NCBI GenBank assembly: GCA_945866125.1
Contig: CAMBFZ010000007.1
Span: 73,469 to 137,468, forward strand
DNA: 64,000 nt
Reading direction: 5' to 3'
From: Bordetella parapertussis
Lineage (GTDB): Bacteria; Pseudomonadota; Gammaproteobacteria; Burkholderiales; Burkholderiaceae_D
In this document: piece after piece, positions 34,946 through 42,488 of the stretch
Position numbering within the stretch: the first letter of the stretch is position 1
How the letters are laid out: every line of letters starts with the position of its first letter
Translations under genes and position numbers: made by a program
Notes under the pieces: model-generated
Seen by the model: only the letters and a program-made list of their open reading frames with translations
Databases searched by the model: none
What the model was told of the DNA's origin: nothing

Positions 34946-35661
34946 TCATGATGCGTCTTTCCCTTATTGCTGCGGCGCTGTTGGCCGCTGGCTGTTCACC
35001 GCAGCCCAAAGGCGATTCTTATTTTCCGCTGACCATTGGTTCGAGCTGGACGTATGAAGTGACGTCCGACATCGATGGCACCGTCAGTCACGATAGGCAG
35101 ATCAGCAGTGTCTCTCGCACCATTGATCAAGACGATACCGGCCAGGTGATCGTGCGCCGTTCAGAAACCCCAGGTGGCGTGGGAGTGGAATATTGGCTGC
35201 GGCACGACAAGGTCGGTATTTCACGGGTGGCCAAGCGGACCGATATTGAAGAACAGGCGACGCTCGATCCTAATCCGCGCACGGTGTTGAAATTACCTCT
35301 CACCGTTGGTGCATCCTGGATGGTGCCGTCGGAGCCGTTTGTGATTGCCGCAAAAACTGACCTCGGTCAGGGCATGCTAAAAATGCCGAAGGTGCTGATG
35401 ACGAATGTAGTGGAGGCAGTGGATGAAGAAGTGACGGTATCAGCGGGCGTCTTCAAACATTGTGCGCGCATTGTCGGCAACGGCACCTTGCCCTTGTACC
35501 TTGATGCGGTGCAGGGATTCAAGGACGTCCCGATTGTCAATGTCGAGTGGTACTGCAAGGGAGTCGGACTAGTCAAGGTGGAGCGCACCGAAGAATTGTC
35601 GTCGAATTTTTTCGCCGCAGGGAAGATCACGATGGAGTTGATGGAGTTTGATCTTCGCTGA
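34942..35661 (+). CDS. Uncharacterised lipoprotein of the pqq-linked cassette
   Basis: A 239-residue lipoprotein: the lipobox LLAAGC lies at about residues 13-18, so the mature protein starts at Cys and should be anchored to a membrane. The mature part begins YFPLTIGSSWTYEV, a pattern seen in other beta-rich lipoproteins. The start may be ATG 34942 (overlapping the previous stop) or ATG 34948. It is the eighth and last gene of the pqqBCDE-led operon and is convergent with a DUF1345 gene. Function unknown. Confidence 0.7.
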   Translation: MIMMRLSLIAAALLAAGCSPQPKGDSYFPLTIGSSWTYEVTSDIDGTVSHDRQISSVSRTIDQDDTGQVIVRRSETPGGVGVEYWLRHDKVGISRVAKRTDIEEQATLDPNPRTVLKLPLTVGASWMVPSEPFVIAAKTDLGQGMLKMPKVLMTNVVEAVDEEVTVSAGVFKHCARIVGNGTLPLYLDAVQGFKDVPIVNVEWYCKGVGLVKVERTEELSSNFFAAGKITMELMEFDLR

Positions 35662-35674
35662 GAACGCGACCTGA

Positions 35675-36319
35675 TCAAAATAATCCGGCAGCGAGATTCA
35701 CAGACAACGCCAGTAACGTGGTGTTGAAAAAAAATGCCAGCACACAGTGGGCGAGTCCGGTACGCCGCATCTTGCGGCTGGTCAGGCTGATATCGGCGGT
35801 CTGGCTGGACGTGCCAATGACGCAGGCGAAATAAAGAAAATCGCTGTGGTCCGGCAGATCCTTTCCGGGGAAAAGCAGTCCGCCATCATGGCCCCTATCT
35901 AGCGAAGCGTAGTAGTCGTGGGCGTAATGCAGAGCGAAGATTAATTGCGTAAAGGACCACGACGACAGGATAGTCAGAATCGTCAGCCCGATATGCCTGT
36001 AACGCAGCACCCCCTCAACTTTTCTGGCGACGGCCAGCTCAGCAACGATGGCGCCCAGGCTCATGACGGCGCCAATAATACACAAGCCCAAAATAATATA
36101 CTGACCTTCGTCCTCGGCCTTGGCACGTTCACGCATGTGCGCCGCCAGTAACATGGCAATGATCACACTACCTTTATCGATTAGGGAGACAGTCGCGACG
36201 TCACCTGATTTAAGCATTTTGTAATGCCGAGCAGCCCAGCCAAAAAATATTGTGTCGGTCGACGGTGCCGAGTTCTTCAGCCGGCACCGCACAGAGCGCA
36301 AATAGCACGACAAAAACAC
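35675..36319 (-). CDS. DUF1345 membrane protein, N-terminus abnormal
   Basis: Up to 214 residues with four hydrophobic helices. The C-terminal motif SSQTADISLTSRKMRRTGL plus AFFFNTTLLALSVNLAAGL is characteristic of DUF1345, and DEGQYIILGLCIIGAVMSLGA fits the middle of the family. The first ~50 residues do not match and lack the family's first two helices. A second minus-strand frame (36210-36464) supplies hydrophobic helices just upstream and joins this one across an A6 tract (36242-36247). This suggests a frameshifted gene rather than an intact short one. Confidence 0.65.
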   Translation of the reverse strand: MFLSCYLRSVRCRLKNSAPSTDTIFFGWAARHYKMLKSGDVATVSLIDKGSVIIAMLLAAHMRERAKAEDEGQYIILGLCIIGAVMSLGAIVAELAVARKVEGVLRYRHIGLTILTILSSWSFTQLIFALHYAHDYYASLDRGHDGGLLFPGKDLPDHSDFLYFACVIGTSSQTADISLTSRKMRRTGLAHCVLAFFFNTTLLALSVNLAAGLF

Positions 36320-36464
36320 TGATAAATAAGGTCCGGATCGTCACGTCCAGATCGCTGGAAATTCCGACGAGCTCAAGCTTGGCGATCGCCGCAGTGAAGC
36401 CTGCGAAGAACATGTAGAGAAACGCATAGACCCCCCCATTTTTCCATAGAGACTTTACCGCCAC
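36210..36464 (-). pseudogene. Possible frameshifted 5' part of the DUF1345 gene
   Basis: An 84-codon frame with two hydrophobic segments (GVYAFLYMFFAGFTAAIA and TLFISVFVVLFALCAVP) that overlaps the DUF1345 gene in another frame. A one-base change in the homopolymer at 36242-36247 would fuse the two. The similarity of this part to DUF1345 N-termini is not convincing by eye, so the assignment is tentative. Confidence 0.35.
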
Positions 36465-36868
36465 CGTTCGATCGCCAAATAGAAAAGCCGACTATTTGCA
36501 CCGTCGGCCAAAGTCTGCAAGTGATGCGGGCGTCAGTTCAGCATCGCTATGCGTCGAACGCAACAATTAAAACGGTCTCCGACATCACAGCGCTACCAGG
36601 CCGTCACGACCTATTGTCAAAATTTTTCTCTATCCACTTGCTAGAACTTCTTCGGCAAGTGCGTTACCTACCTCGCTTGGCGCCGACGGGTAGTTGAATG
36701 TCTACCGACGGATAGCTTGTATATAAAGCAGCAGACTAATCCCTTGGTAAGCCGTCGGCGGACATTCTGTTGATGCCACGCGTTATGCCCGAGCCCGGCA
36801 GTGACTGGTAAGCGAGAGTCAAGCTGCCATAACTTAGGCCGAAACCCACCTGACACATTGAGGAAATA
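36465..36868. other. 404-bp intergenic region upstream of the first Sel1/LRR gene
   Basis: It holds copy A of a diverged direct repeat (36476-36552). The rest is AT-richer than the neighbours and should contain the promoter of the Sel1/LRR gene; AGGAAATA precedes its ATG. No convincing gene is seen. Confidence 0.5.
36476..36552. repeat. Direct repeat copy A flanking the Sel1/LRR island
   Basis: The first 46 bases (36476-36521) match 40342-40387 with three mismatches. A further block, TTCAGCATCGCTATGC, matches 40403-40418 with two mismatches at the same offset (61 bases). Copy B includes the terminator of the PQQ dehydrogenase; copy A has lost two stem bases. The two copies bracket the Sel1/LRR genes. 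Confidence 0.75.
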
Positions 36869-38380
36869 ATGAAACGTACTCTTTCATCCGATTCAATCGC
36901 CAAGACGGCGACCGTATCGTCTGATACCGATGCAACAGTGGTTGACACCGCCGCCACACCACCTCGCAGTGCGGTGCCGCTTCCGCAAGTAAATACCGTC
37001 GAGCCTGCGGACCATCCCCTTCTGGGGGTAGGGAGCACAGCGCCGATCGGTGCTGTCGAGTCGCATAGTTTGCCGGTTATAGCTGTCCGCGCTGCGGCCA
37101 GCAACGAGTCGCCTGATTCCCGACTTGCACTGTTCGAGAGTGAGGCGTTCAAAAGCAATATGGCGCGCGTTGATAGCGCAGACCCTGTTGCGCAGAAATA
37201 CATAGTTGATTTGTATAACGGTAACGAGGACGTTCAGCAAAGTGACAGGCCGGCCGACAATTGGGTGCACAAGGCCGCGGCACAAGGCCATGCTGGCGCA
37301 CAGCGGCTTTTGGCTGCTTTGTACTTTTACGGACTCGGCGTCAAGCAGGATGATGGGAAGGCGTTCTACTGGACTCAACAGGCGGCCGAGCAAGGTCATG
37401 CTGGTGCCCAGCTGGGACTGGGTGGGCTGTACTTTCGCGGACTTGGCGTCAAGCAGGATGAAGGGAAGGCGTTCTACTGGATTCAACAGGCGGCCGAGCA
37501 AGGTCATGCTGTTGCCCAGGCGGGACTGGGTGAGCTGTACTTTGAGGGCCGCGGCTGCAAGCAGGATGGTGGGAAGGCGTTCTACTGGTTCCAACAGGCG
37601 GCCGAGCAAGGTCTTGCCTTTGCCCAGGCGGGACTGGGCGGGTTGTACTTACTTGGTCGCGGCTGCAAGAAGGATGATGGGAAGACGTTCTACTGGTACC
37701 AACAGGCGGCCGAGCAAGGTCATGCTGGTGCCCAGACGAATCTGGGATCGCTGTACTTAAATGGCCGCGGCGTTGAAAAAAATGACAGGCAAGCCGCTTA
37801 CTGGAAGATGAACGCGGGCCTATCAGCCGATGGCCTCACGCTGTCATGCGCTAATAATCTCCCCGTAGAACTGGTCAAATTTCTACCGCAGTTGTTTACG
37901 GACATGCCCGAATGGCACCGCGTTCGAACACTGGATCTGTCAGAGAACGCAATCGATGATGACGCAGCGGCGCAGCTCGCGCAGCTGATTATAGAAAACC
38001 GGACACTGGAAGTGCTCGATCTTCGCAGCAATCCGATCGGCCAGATCGGGGCAGAATTGCTAGCCGAGGCACTGCGAAAAAACCCAACCCTCAAAGAGCT
38101 GCATCTTGACCTTTCGGACACTACCGAACTCGCCCGGGCCGACATTGCCGGTTCGCTCGACAGCAATAAAAACATCGCAGTGCTGATGGGGGAAGTGGAA
38201 GCCAAACCTCCCAAGGTGAGCGCTGCGTTACCGCTCGAACTCATCGCCCTCGTCGAGCAGGCCACGATCGTGGCCCACCAGAAGGCTGGGGATGCCAATC
38301 ACACTCGGGAACAGACGCGAGAGCTTCTCAATGAAATGGGTCTTGTGTTTGCAAACAAGGTCATCACAGATCCGCATTAA
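36869..38380 (+). CDS. Sel1-repeat and leucine-rich-repeat protein, paralog 1
   Basis: A 503-residue mosaic protein. Residues 1-75 are Ser/Thr/Ala/Pro-rich and begin MKRTLSS. Residues ~128-306 hold five Sel1-like repeats of 36 residues (core AAEQGHAGAQ...LGxLYxxGRG). Residues ~350-430 form two to three ribonuclease-inhibitor-type LRRs (TLDLSENAIDDDAAAQLA, VLDLRSNPIGQIGAELLAEAL). A helical tail follows. No signal peptide is present. Both repeat types mediate protein contacts. It shares ends, including near-identical C-terminal DNA, with the next gene. A secreted, host-interacting role is possible but unproven. Confidence 0.82.
   Translation: MKRTLSSDSIAKTATVSSDTDATVVDTAATPPRSAVPLPQVNTVEPADHPLLGVGSTAPIGAVESHSLPVIAVRAAASNESPDSRLALFESEAFKSNMARVDSADPVAQKYIVDLYNGNEDVQQSDRPADNWVHKAAAQGHAGAQRLLAALYFYGLGVKQDDGKAFYWTQQAAEQGHAGAQLGLGGLYFRGLGVKQDEGKAFYWIQQAAEQGHAVAQAGLGELYFEGRGCKQDGGKAFYWFQQAAEQGLAFAQAGLGGLYLLGRGCKKDDGKTFYWYQQAAEQGHAGAQTNLGSLYLNGRGVEKNDRQAAYWKMNAGLSADGLTLSCANNLPVELVKFLPQLFTDMPEWHRVRTLDLSENAIDDDAAAQLAQLIIENRTLEVLDLRSNPIGQIGAELLAEALRKNPTLKELHLDLSDTTELARADIAGSLDSNKNIAVLMGEVEAKPPKVSAALPLELIALVEQATIVAHQKAGDANHTREQTRELLNEMGLVFANKVITDPH
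37250..37786 (+). repeat. 108-bp tandem repeats encoding Sel1-like repeats (paralog 1)
   Basis: Five consecutive 108-bp units, recognisable by caggcggccgagcaaggt. Each encodes one 36-residue helix-turn-helix Sel1 repeat. High DNA identity favours unequal recombination and copy-number change without frame loss. Confidence 0.85.
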
Positions 38381-38575
38381 CGTTGATGCGTCGCCGTTTT
38401 TGCGTGTGTTACCACTGGCCCGAACTCACCTGGCCAGTCCGTTGCCTACTCGCTTAGCCAAAGACATGCGCGCCTGTTGATGCAGTGCGCATGCTATCGC
38501 CAAGCGATTCAGCTCCCGACCAAACAGACACACCGTGAACTTGGCGGGCATCCCAACTTATTCATCGAGAAAATA

Positions 38576-40297
38576 ATGAAACGTACTCTTTCCAGCTCTT
38601 CATTCGATTTGCCGCATGCAGTCTCGTCTGACCAGTCATCCTCTTCCGCATCGGCCGCATCAAGCCAGACCCCAGTGTCGCCTCCGCAATTGAGCTCCGT
38701 CAGTCCTGTCGGCGCAGACACCCTCACAGCAGGAGCGCCAGTTCCATCCGGCCCTGTCGGGCTGCATACACCACCGACCCTCACGGCGCGTGCTGCAGCC
38801 GGCATCGAAGTACGGGATCACCGACTCGATGTGTTGGATAGTAAGGCGTTCAAAACCAATATGGCGCGCCTTAGCAGGAAAGACCCCGCAACGCAAAAAT
38901 ATATGGTTGATCTTTATAACGATAACCAAGGCGTTGAGCCAAGTGACAGGCAAGCCGACCATTGGGTGCACAAGGCCGCAGCGCAAGGCCATGCCGGCGC
39001 GCAGCGGTTTCTGGGTGTCTTGTATTTTTACGGACTCGGCGTCGAGCAGAGTGATGCAGAGGCGTTTAACTGGGCTCAGCAGGCCGCCGAGCAAGGTCAT
39101 GCGGGTGCCCAGCTGGGACTGGGTGTGCTGTACTTTCGTGGACTTGGCGTCAAGCAGGATGAAGGGAAGGCGTTCTACTGGACTCAACAGGCGGCCGAGC
39201 AAGGTCATGCTGGTGCCCAGGCGGGACTGGGTGAGCTGTACTTTGAGGGCCGCGGCTGCAAGCAGGATGGTGGGAAGGCGTTCTACTGGTTCCAACAGGC
39301 GGCCGAGCAAGGTCATGCTGGCGCCCAAACGAATCTGGGATCGCTGTACTTAAATGGCCGCGGCGTTCCACAAAATGATGAGAGCGCTTTCAAGTGGCTT
39401 CAAAAGGCGGCCGAGCAAGGCCATGCTGGCGCCCAGACGAATCTGGGATCGCTGTACTTAAATGGCCGCGGCTGCAAGCAGGATGGTGGGAAGGCGTTCT
39501 ACTGGTTCCAACAGGCGGCCGAGCAAGGCCATGCTGGCGCCCAGTCGAATCTGGGATGGCTGTACTTCCATGGCCGCGGCGTTGCCCAAAATGATGAGAG
39601 TGTATTTCACTGGTTTCAAAAGGCGGCCGAGCAAGGTCATGCAGTCGCCAAGTCGAATCTGGGATGGCTGTACTTAAATGGCCGTGGCGTCAAAAAAGAT
39701 GACAAGCAAGCCGTCTATTGGATGCTGAAGTCGGGCCTGTCAGCCGATGGCGTAATACTGTCATGCGTTAATAAGCTCACAGTAGAACTGGTCAAATTCC
39801 TGCCGGAGTTATTCACGGAAACGCCCGAATTGCAGCGCGTCCGAATCCTGGAGCTGTCCGAAAACCCAATCGATGATGACGCTGCGGTGCACATCGCGAA
39901 GCTCATTAAAGAAAACCGGACGCTGGAAGTGCTCGATCTTCGCAGCAATCCGATCGGCCAGATCGGGGCAGAATTGCTAGCCGAGGCACTGCGAAATAAC
40001 CCAATCCTTAAGGAGCTGCACCTTGATCTCGCGGACGGTGCCGAAGCTGCCCGTGCCAAGATTGCCGGTTCGCTCGAGAGCAATAAAAACATCGCAGTGC
40101 TGATGGGGGAAGTGGAAGCCAAACCTCCCAAGGCGAGCGCTGCGTTACCGCTCGAACTCATCGCTCTCGTCGAGCAGGCCACGATCATGGCCCACCAGAA
40201 GGCAGGGGATGCCAATCACACTCGGGAACAGACGCGAGAGCTTCTCAATGAAATGGGTCTTGTGTTTGCAAACAAGGTCATCACCGATCCGCATTAA
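38576..40297 (+). CDS. Sel1-repeat and leucine-rich-repeat protein, paralog 2
   Basis: A 573-residue paralog of the preceding gene with the same order: Ser-rich leader beginning MKRTLSSSS (residues 1-75), Sel1-like repeats (~126-376, seven units), LRR segment (~420-500) and an almost identical C-terminus (residues ~505-573). Two more Sel1 units than paralog 1 account for most of the length difference. ATG 38576 is preceded by GAGAAAATA, like the other gene; a longer in-frame start at 38477 is rejected because the shared leader begins here. It is convergent with the PQQ dehydrogenase gene. Confidence 0.82.
   Translation: MKRTLSSSSFDLPHAVSSDQSSSSASAASSQTPVSPPQLSSVSPVGADTLTAGAPVPSGPVGLHTPPTLTARAAAGIEVRDHRLDVLDSKAFKTNMARLSRKDPATQKYMVDLYNDNQGVEPSDRQADHWVHKAAAQGHAGAQRFLGVLYFYGLGVEQSDAEAFNWAQQAAEQGHAGAQLGLGVLYFRGLGVKQDEGKAFYWTQQAAEQGHAGAQAGLGELYFEGRGCKQDGGKAFYWFQQAAEQGHAGAQTNLGSLYLNGRGVPQNDESAFKWLQKAAEQGHAGAQTNLGSLYLNGRGCKQDGGKAFYWFQQAAEQGHAGAQSNLGWLYFHGRGVAQNDESVFHWFQKAAEQGHAVAKSNLGWLYLNGRGVKKDDKQAVYWMLKSGLSADGVILSCVNKLTVELVKFLPELFTETPELQRVRILELSENPIDDDAAVHIAKLIKENRTLEVLDLRSNPIGQIGAELLAEALRNNPILKELHLDLADGAEAARAKIAGSLESNKNIAVLMGEVEAKPPKASAALPLELIALVEQATIMAHQKAGDANHTREQTRELLNEMGLVFANKVITDPH
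38951..39703 (+). repeat. 108-bp tandem repeats encoding Sel1-like repeats (paralog 2)
   Basis: Seven consecutive 108-bp units. Several units are nearly identical to units in paralog 1, and GCKQDGGKAFYWFQQAAEQG occurs twice within this gene, which points to recent unit duplication or gene conversion. Confidence 0.85.
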
Positions 40298-40341
40298 GCG
40301 TCGATGCGTCGCCGTTTTTGCGAGTGACGAAATCGGCTGCA

Positions 40342-40418
40342 CAAATAAAAAAGCCGACGGTTTGCACCGTCGGCCAAAGTCTGCAAGGGAAGACCTTCTA
40401 AATTCAGTATCCCTATGC
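40342..40418. repeat. Direct repeat copy B flanking the Sel1/LRR island
   Basis: Copy B of the repeat described at 36476-36552. It covers the dehydrogenase terminator and the bases between it and the dehydrogenase stop. Confidence 0.75.
40347..40374 (-). terminator. Rho-independent terminator of the PQQ dehydrogenase gene
   Basis: On the minus strand, GCCGACGG and CCGTCGGC pair over 8 bp around the loop TGCAAA and are followed by six T residues (plus-strand A-run 40347-40352). It lies about 60 bases after the dehydrogenase stop. Confidence 0.88.
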
Positions 40419-40434
40419 AGGCGGGAGTAACTTA

Positions 40435-42180
40435 TTACTTAGCCAGTTTGAAGACCCAGACGGATCCGCCCTGCTCAAGGAAGTTAACTTTCTTGGCGAC
40501 TTCGCCACCCCACAGCGGAACTGCACCGCCCCAACCGGAAACCACGGCTACGAACTGCTCGCCGCCTTCTTCCCAGCTGATCGGAGGAGCAACCACACCA
40601 GAGCCGGTCTGGAATTTCCACATTTCTTTACCGGTCTTGGCATCGACTGCCTTCAGGTAACCTTCAGGTGTGCCGTAGAACACTAGGTCGCCAGCGGTCG
40701 TCATTACACCGCCCCACAGAGGCGCGCTGTTTTTGACTTCCCAAACGATCTTGCCGGTCTTTGGATCAATCGCGCGCATTGCACCGATGTAGTCATCGTT
40801 CAATGGCTTGATGGTGAAACCAGCGCCGAGATAAGCCGCACCTTTTTTGTAGCTGACTGGCTCATTCCAGATTTCCATGCCCCACTCATTTGCTGGCACA
40901 TAGAACAGACCGGTTTTCGGGCTGTACGCCATTGGCATCTGGTTTTTGCCACCGAGGAAAGACGGTGCGGAGAAAACGGATGCGCCTTTCTTGCCATCTG
41001 GACCTTTGGTTGGGTCGCCAGGACGGTTTTCAGGCACGTAGTTTGGACGGCCAGTCTTCAGATCGATGCCGGTTGCCCAGGTGATCTTGTTGACGAACGG
41101 GAAAGCGTTTTCCAGTTTGCCGGTCTTTGCATCGTTGACGTAGAAAAAGCCGTTACGGTCAGCAGTTGCACCCATACGCTTGCCGTTCATGTCGAAGGTG
41201 ATGAATTCATTCACACCGTCGTAATCCCAGCCGTCGTTCGGGGTCTTTTGATAGTGCCACTTGATCTGGCCGGTAGCCACATCGATTGCAACAGTCGAGG
41301 TCGAGAACAGGTTGTCGCCAGGGCGCAGATGGCTGTTCCATGGTGCTGGGTTGCCGGTGCCGAAGTAAGCCAGGCCCGTTGTTGGGTCATAGCTGCCGCC
41401 CAACCAAGGGGTGGCGCCGCCCGATTTCCACAGGTCGCCAGGCCACGATTTGTTGGTGGTGCCTGAGATGCCGTTGTCAGTGGCGTTGCCGGCTGCATCA
41501 AATTTCTTGCCCATGTGGCCTTCGACCACAGGACGAACCCAGACCATCTTGCCGGTCTTTGGATCGCGTGCTTCCACACGACCGATTACGCCAAACTCGC
41601 CGCCGGAGACGCCGGTCAGCATCAGGCCCTTGGCGATCAGTGGTGCCGCTGATGCGGAGTAGCCAGCTGCGTATTCATCAATCTTTTCTTTCCAGACCAC
41701 GTTACCGGTGTTTTGGTCGAGTGCCACGAGCTGGGCATCAAGGGTCGCGAAAATGACGAGGTTGTCATACAGGGCAGCGCCGCGGTTGATCACGTCGCAG
41801 CAAGGCATGATGCCTTCTGGCAGACGGTGCTCGTATTTCCACAGCTTTTTGCCGGTCTTGGTGTCGACTGCGTAGATACGCGAGTACGAAGCGGTAACGA
41901 ACATTTTGCCGTCATGGACCAGCGGCTGGGATTCCTGGCCGCGTTGCTTTTCGCCGCCAAAGGAGAACGACCAGGCTGGTACCAGCTTGGAAACGGTGTT
42001 GGTGTTGATCTGGGTCAGTGGCGAATAGCGCTGGCCCTGTTGTCCCATACCCCAGGACAGAACGTCTTTGCCGGTCTTGGCATCTGCTTCGATCATTGCG
42101 TCGGTCACGCCAGCTGCGAAGGCTGTCGAGCCCGTGAGCAGCGCGAAGCCGATCATGGACGCAAGTAAATTCCTCTTCAT
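40435..42180 (-). CDS. pedH: PQQ-dependent alcohol dehydrogenase, lanthanide-type (PedH/ExaA-like)
   Basis: A 581-residue periplasmic quinoprotein with signal peptide (~1-22). The eight-bladed propeller contains the vicinal disulfide MPCCDV (Cys127-128) that stacks on PQQ, and metal ligands Glu195 (GGEFG) and Asn277 (GNPAPW). The catalytic Asp319 in NDGWDYDGVNE is followed two residues later by Asp321; calcium enzymes of this group have Ser or Ala there, and the extra Asp is the accepted mark of lanthanide-dependent enzymes. The start follows AGGGGAGA. It oxidises alcohols and passes electrons to cytochrome c, probably PedF. A sigma-54 promoter lies about 100 bases upstream. Confidence 0.92.
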   Translation of the reverse strand: MKRNLLASMIGFALLTGSTAFAAGVTDAMIEADAKTGKDVLSWGMGQQGQRYSPLTQINTNTVSKLVPAWSFSFGGEKQRGQESQPLVHDGKMFVTASYSRIYAVDTKTGKKLWKYEHRLPEGIMPCCDVINRGAALYDNLVIFATLDAQLVALDQNTGNVVWKEKIDEYAAGYSASAAPLIAKGLMLTGVSGGEFGVIGRVEARDPKTGKMVWVRPVVEGHMGKKFDAAGNATDNGISGTTNKSWPGDLWKSGGATPWLGGSYDPTTGLAYFGTGNPAPWNSHLRPGDNLFSTSTVAIDVATGQIKWHYQKTPNDGWDYDGVNEFITFDMNGKRMGATADRNGFFYVNDAKTGKLENAFPFVNKITWATGIDLKTGRPNYVPENRPGDPTKGPDGKKGASVFSAPSFLGGKNQMPMAYSPKTGLFYVPANEWGMEIWNEPVSYKKGAAYLGAGFTIKPLNDDYIGAMRAIDPKTGKIVWEVKNSAPLWGGVMTTAGDLVFYGTPEGYLKAVDAKTGKEMWKFQTGSGVVAPPISWEEGGEQFVAVVSGWGGAVPLWGGEVAKKVNFLEQGGSVWVFKLAK

Positions 42181-42488
42181 GTATTTTCTCCCCTTGATGG
42201 TGCCAATTTGGCTATAGGTTTTGCATGCATCGCCCCTGGCATAAGGCACCCAAGATCTGAAGCAGCGCTTTGTTAAACGCAAAGGCCGTGCCAATGATCG
42301 TTGCGTGAGAAATCCTAGCGAATGGGGAAAAACGGCCCCAATGATGCGGCCCTGCTGCTACAAAAACACGCACCTGTCACAAAATTTAACACCTCAAGAC
42401 TGGAGCAATCACCGGGGGCAGGCGCTGTGGGCTTGGCATGATTTGTTCTTGCATCATGATTGTCTGGTCTAAATACTAAGGGTCAATC
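42181..42488. other. Divergent promoter region between the PQQ dehydrogenase and the HExxH gene
   Basis: 308 bp. It contains the ribosome site and sigma-54 promoter of the dehydrogenase on the minus strand. Nothing resembling pqqA or another small gene was found. The plus-strand promoter of the next gene is not obvious. Confidence 0.6.
42278..42294 (-). promoter_or_regulatory. Predicted sigma-54 promoter of the PQQ dehydrogenase gene
   Basis: Minus-strand TTGGCACGGCCTTTGCG: TTGGCACG and TTGC are exact, with GG and GC separated by ten bases. It is nearly the same as the site before pedF (ATGGCACGGCAATTGCG). The expected transcript has a leader of roughly 87 nt. Confidence 0.82.

Noticed and set aside
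37206..37760. Open frames in other phases and on the minus strand across the Sel1 repeats
   Set aside because: They result from the 108-bp periodic, high-GC coding repeat; the same holds at 38660-39353.
38951..39703. Regular repeats considered as a CRISPR array
   Set aside because: Units are 108 bp, contiguous, without spacers, and keep an open frame encoding Sel1 repeats.
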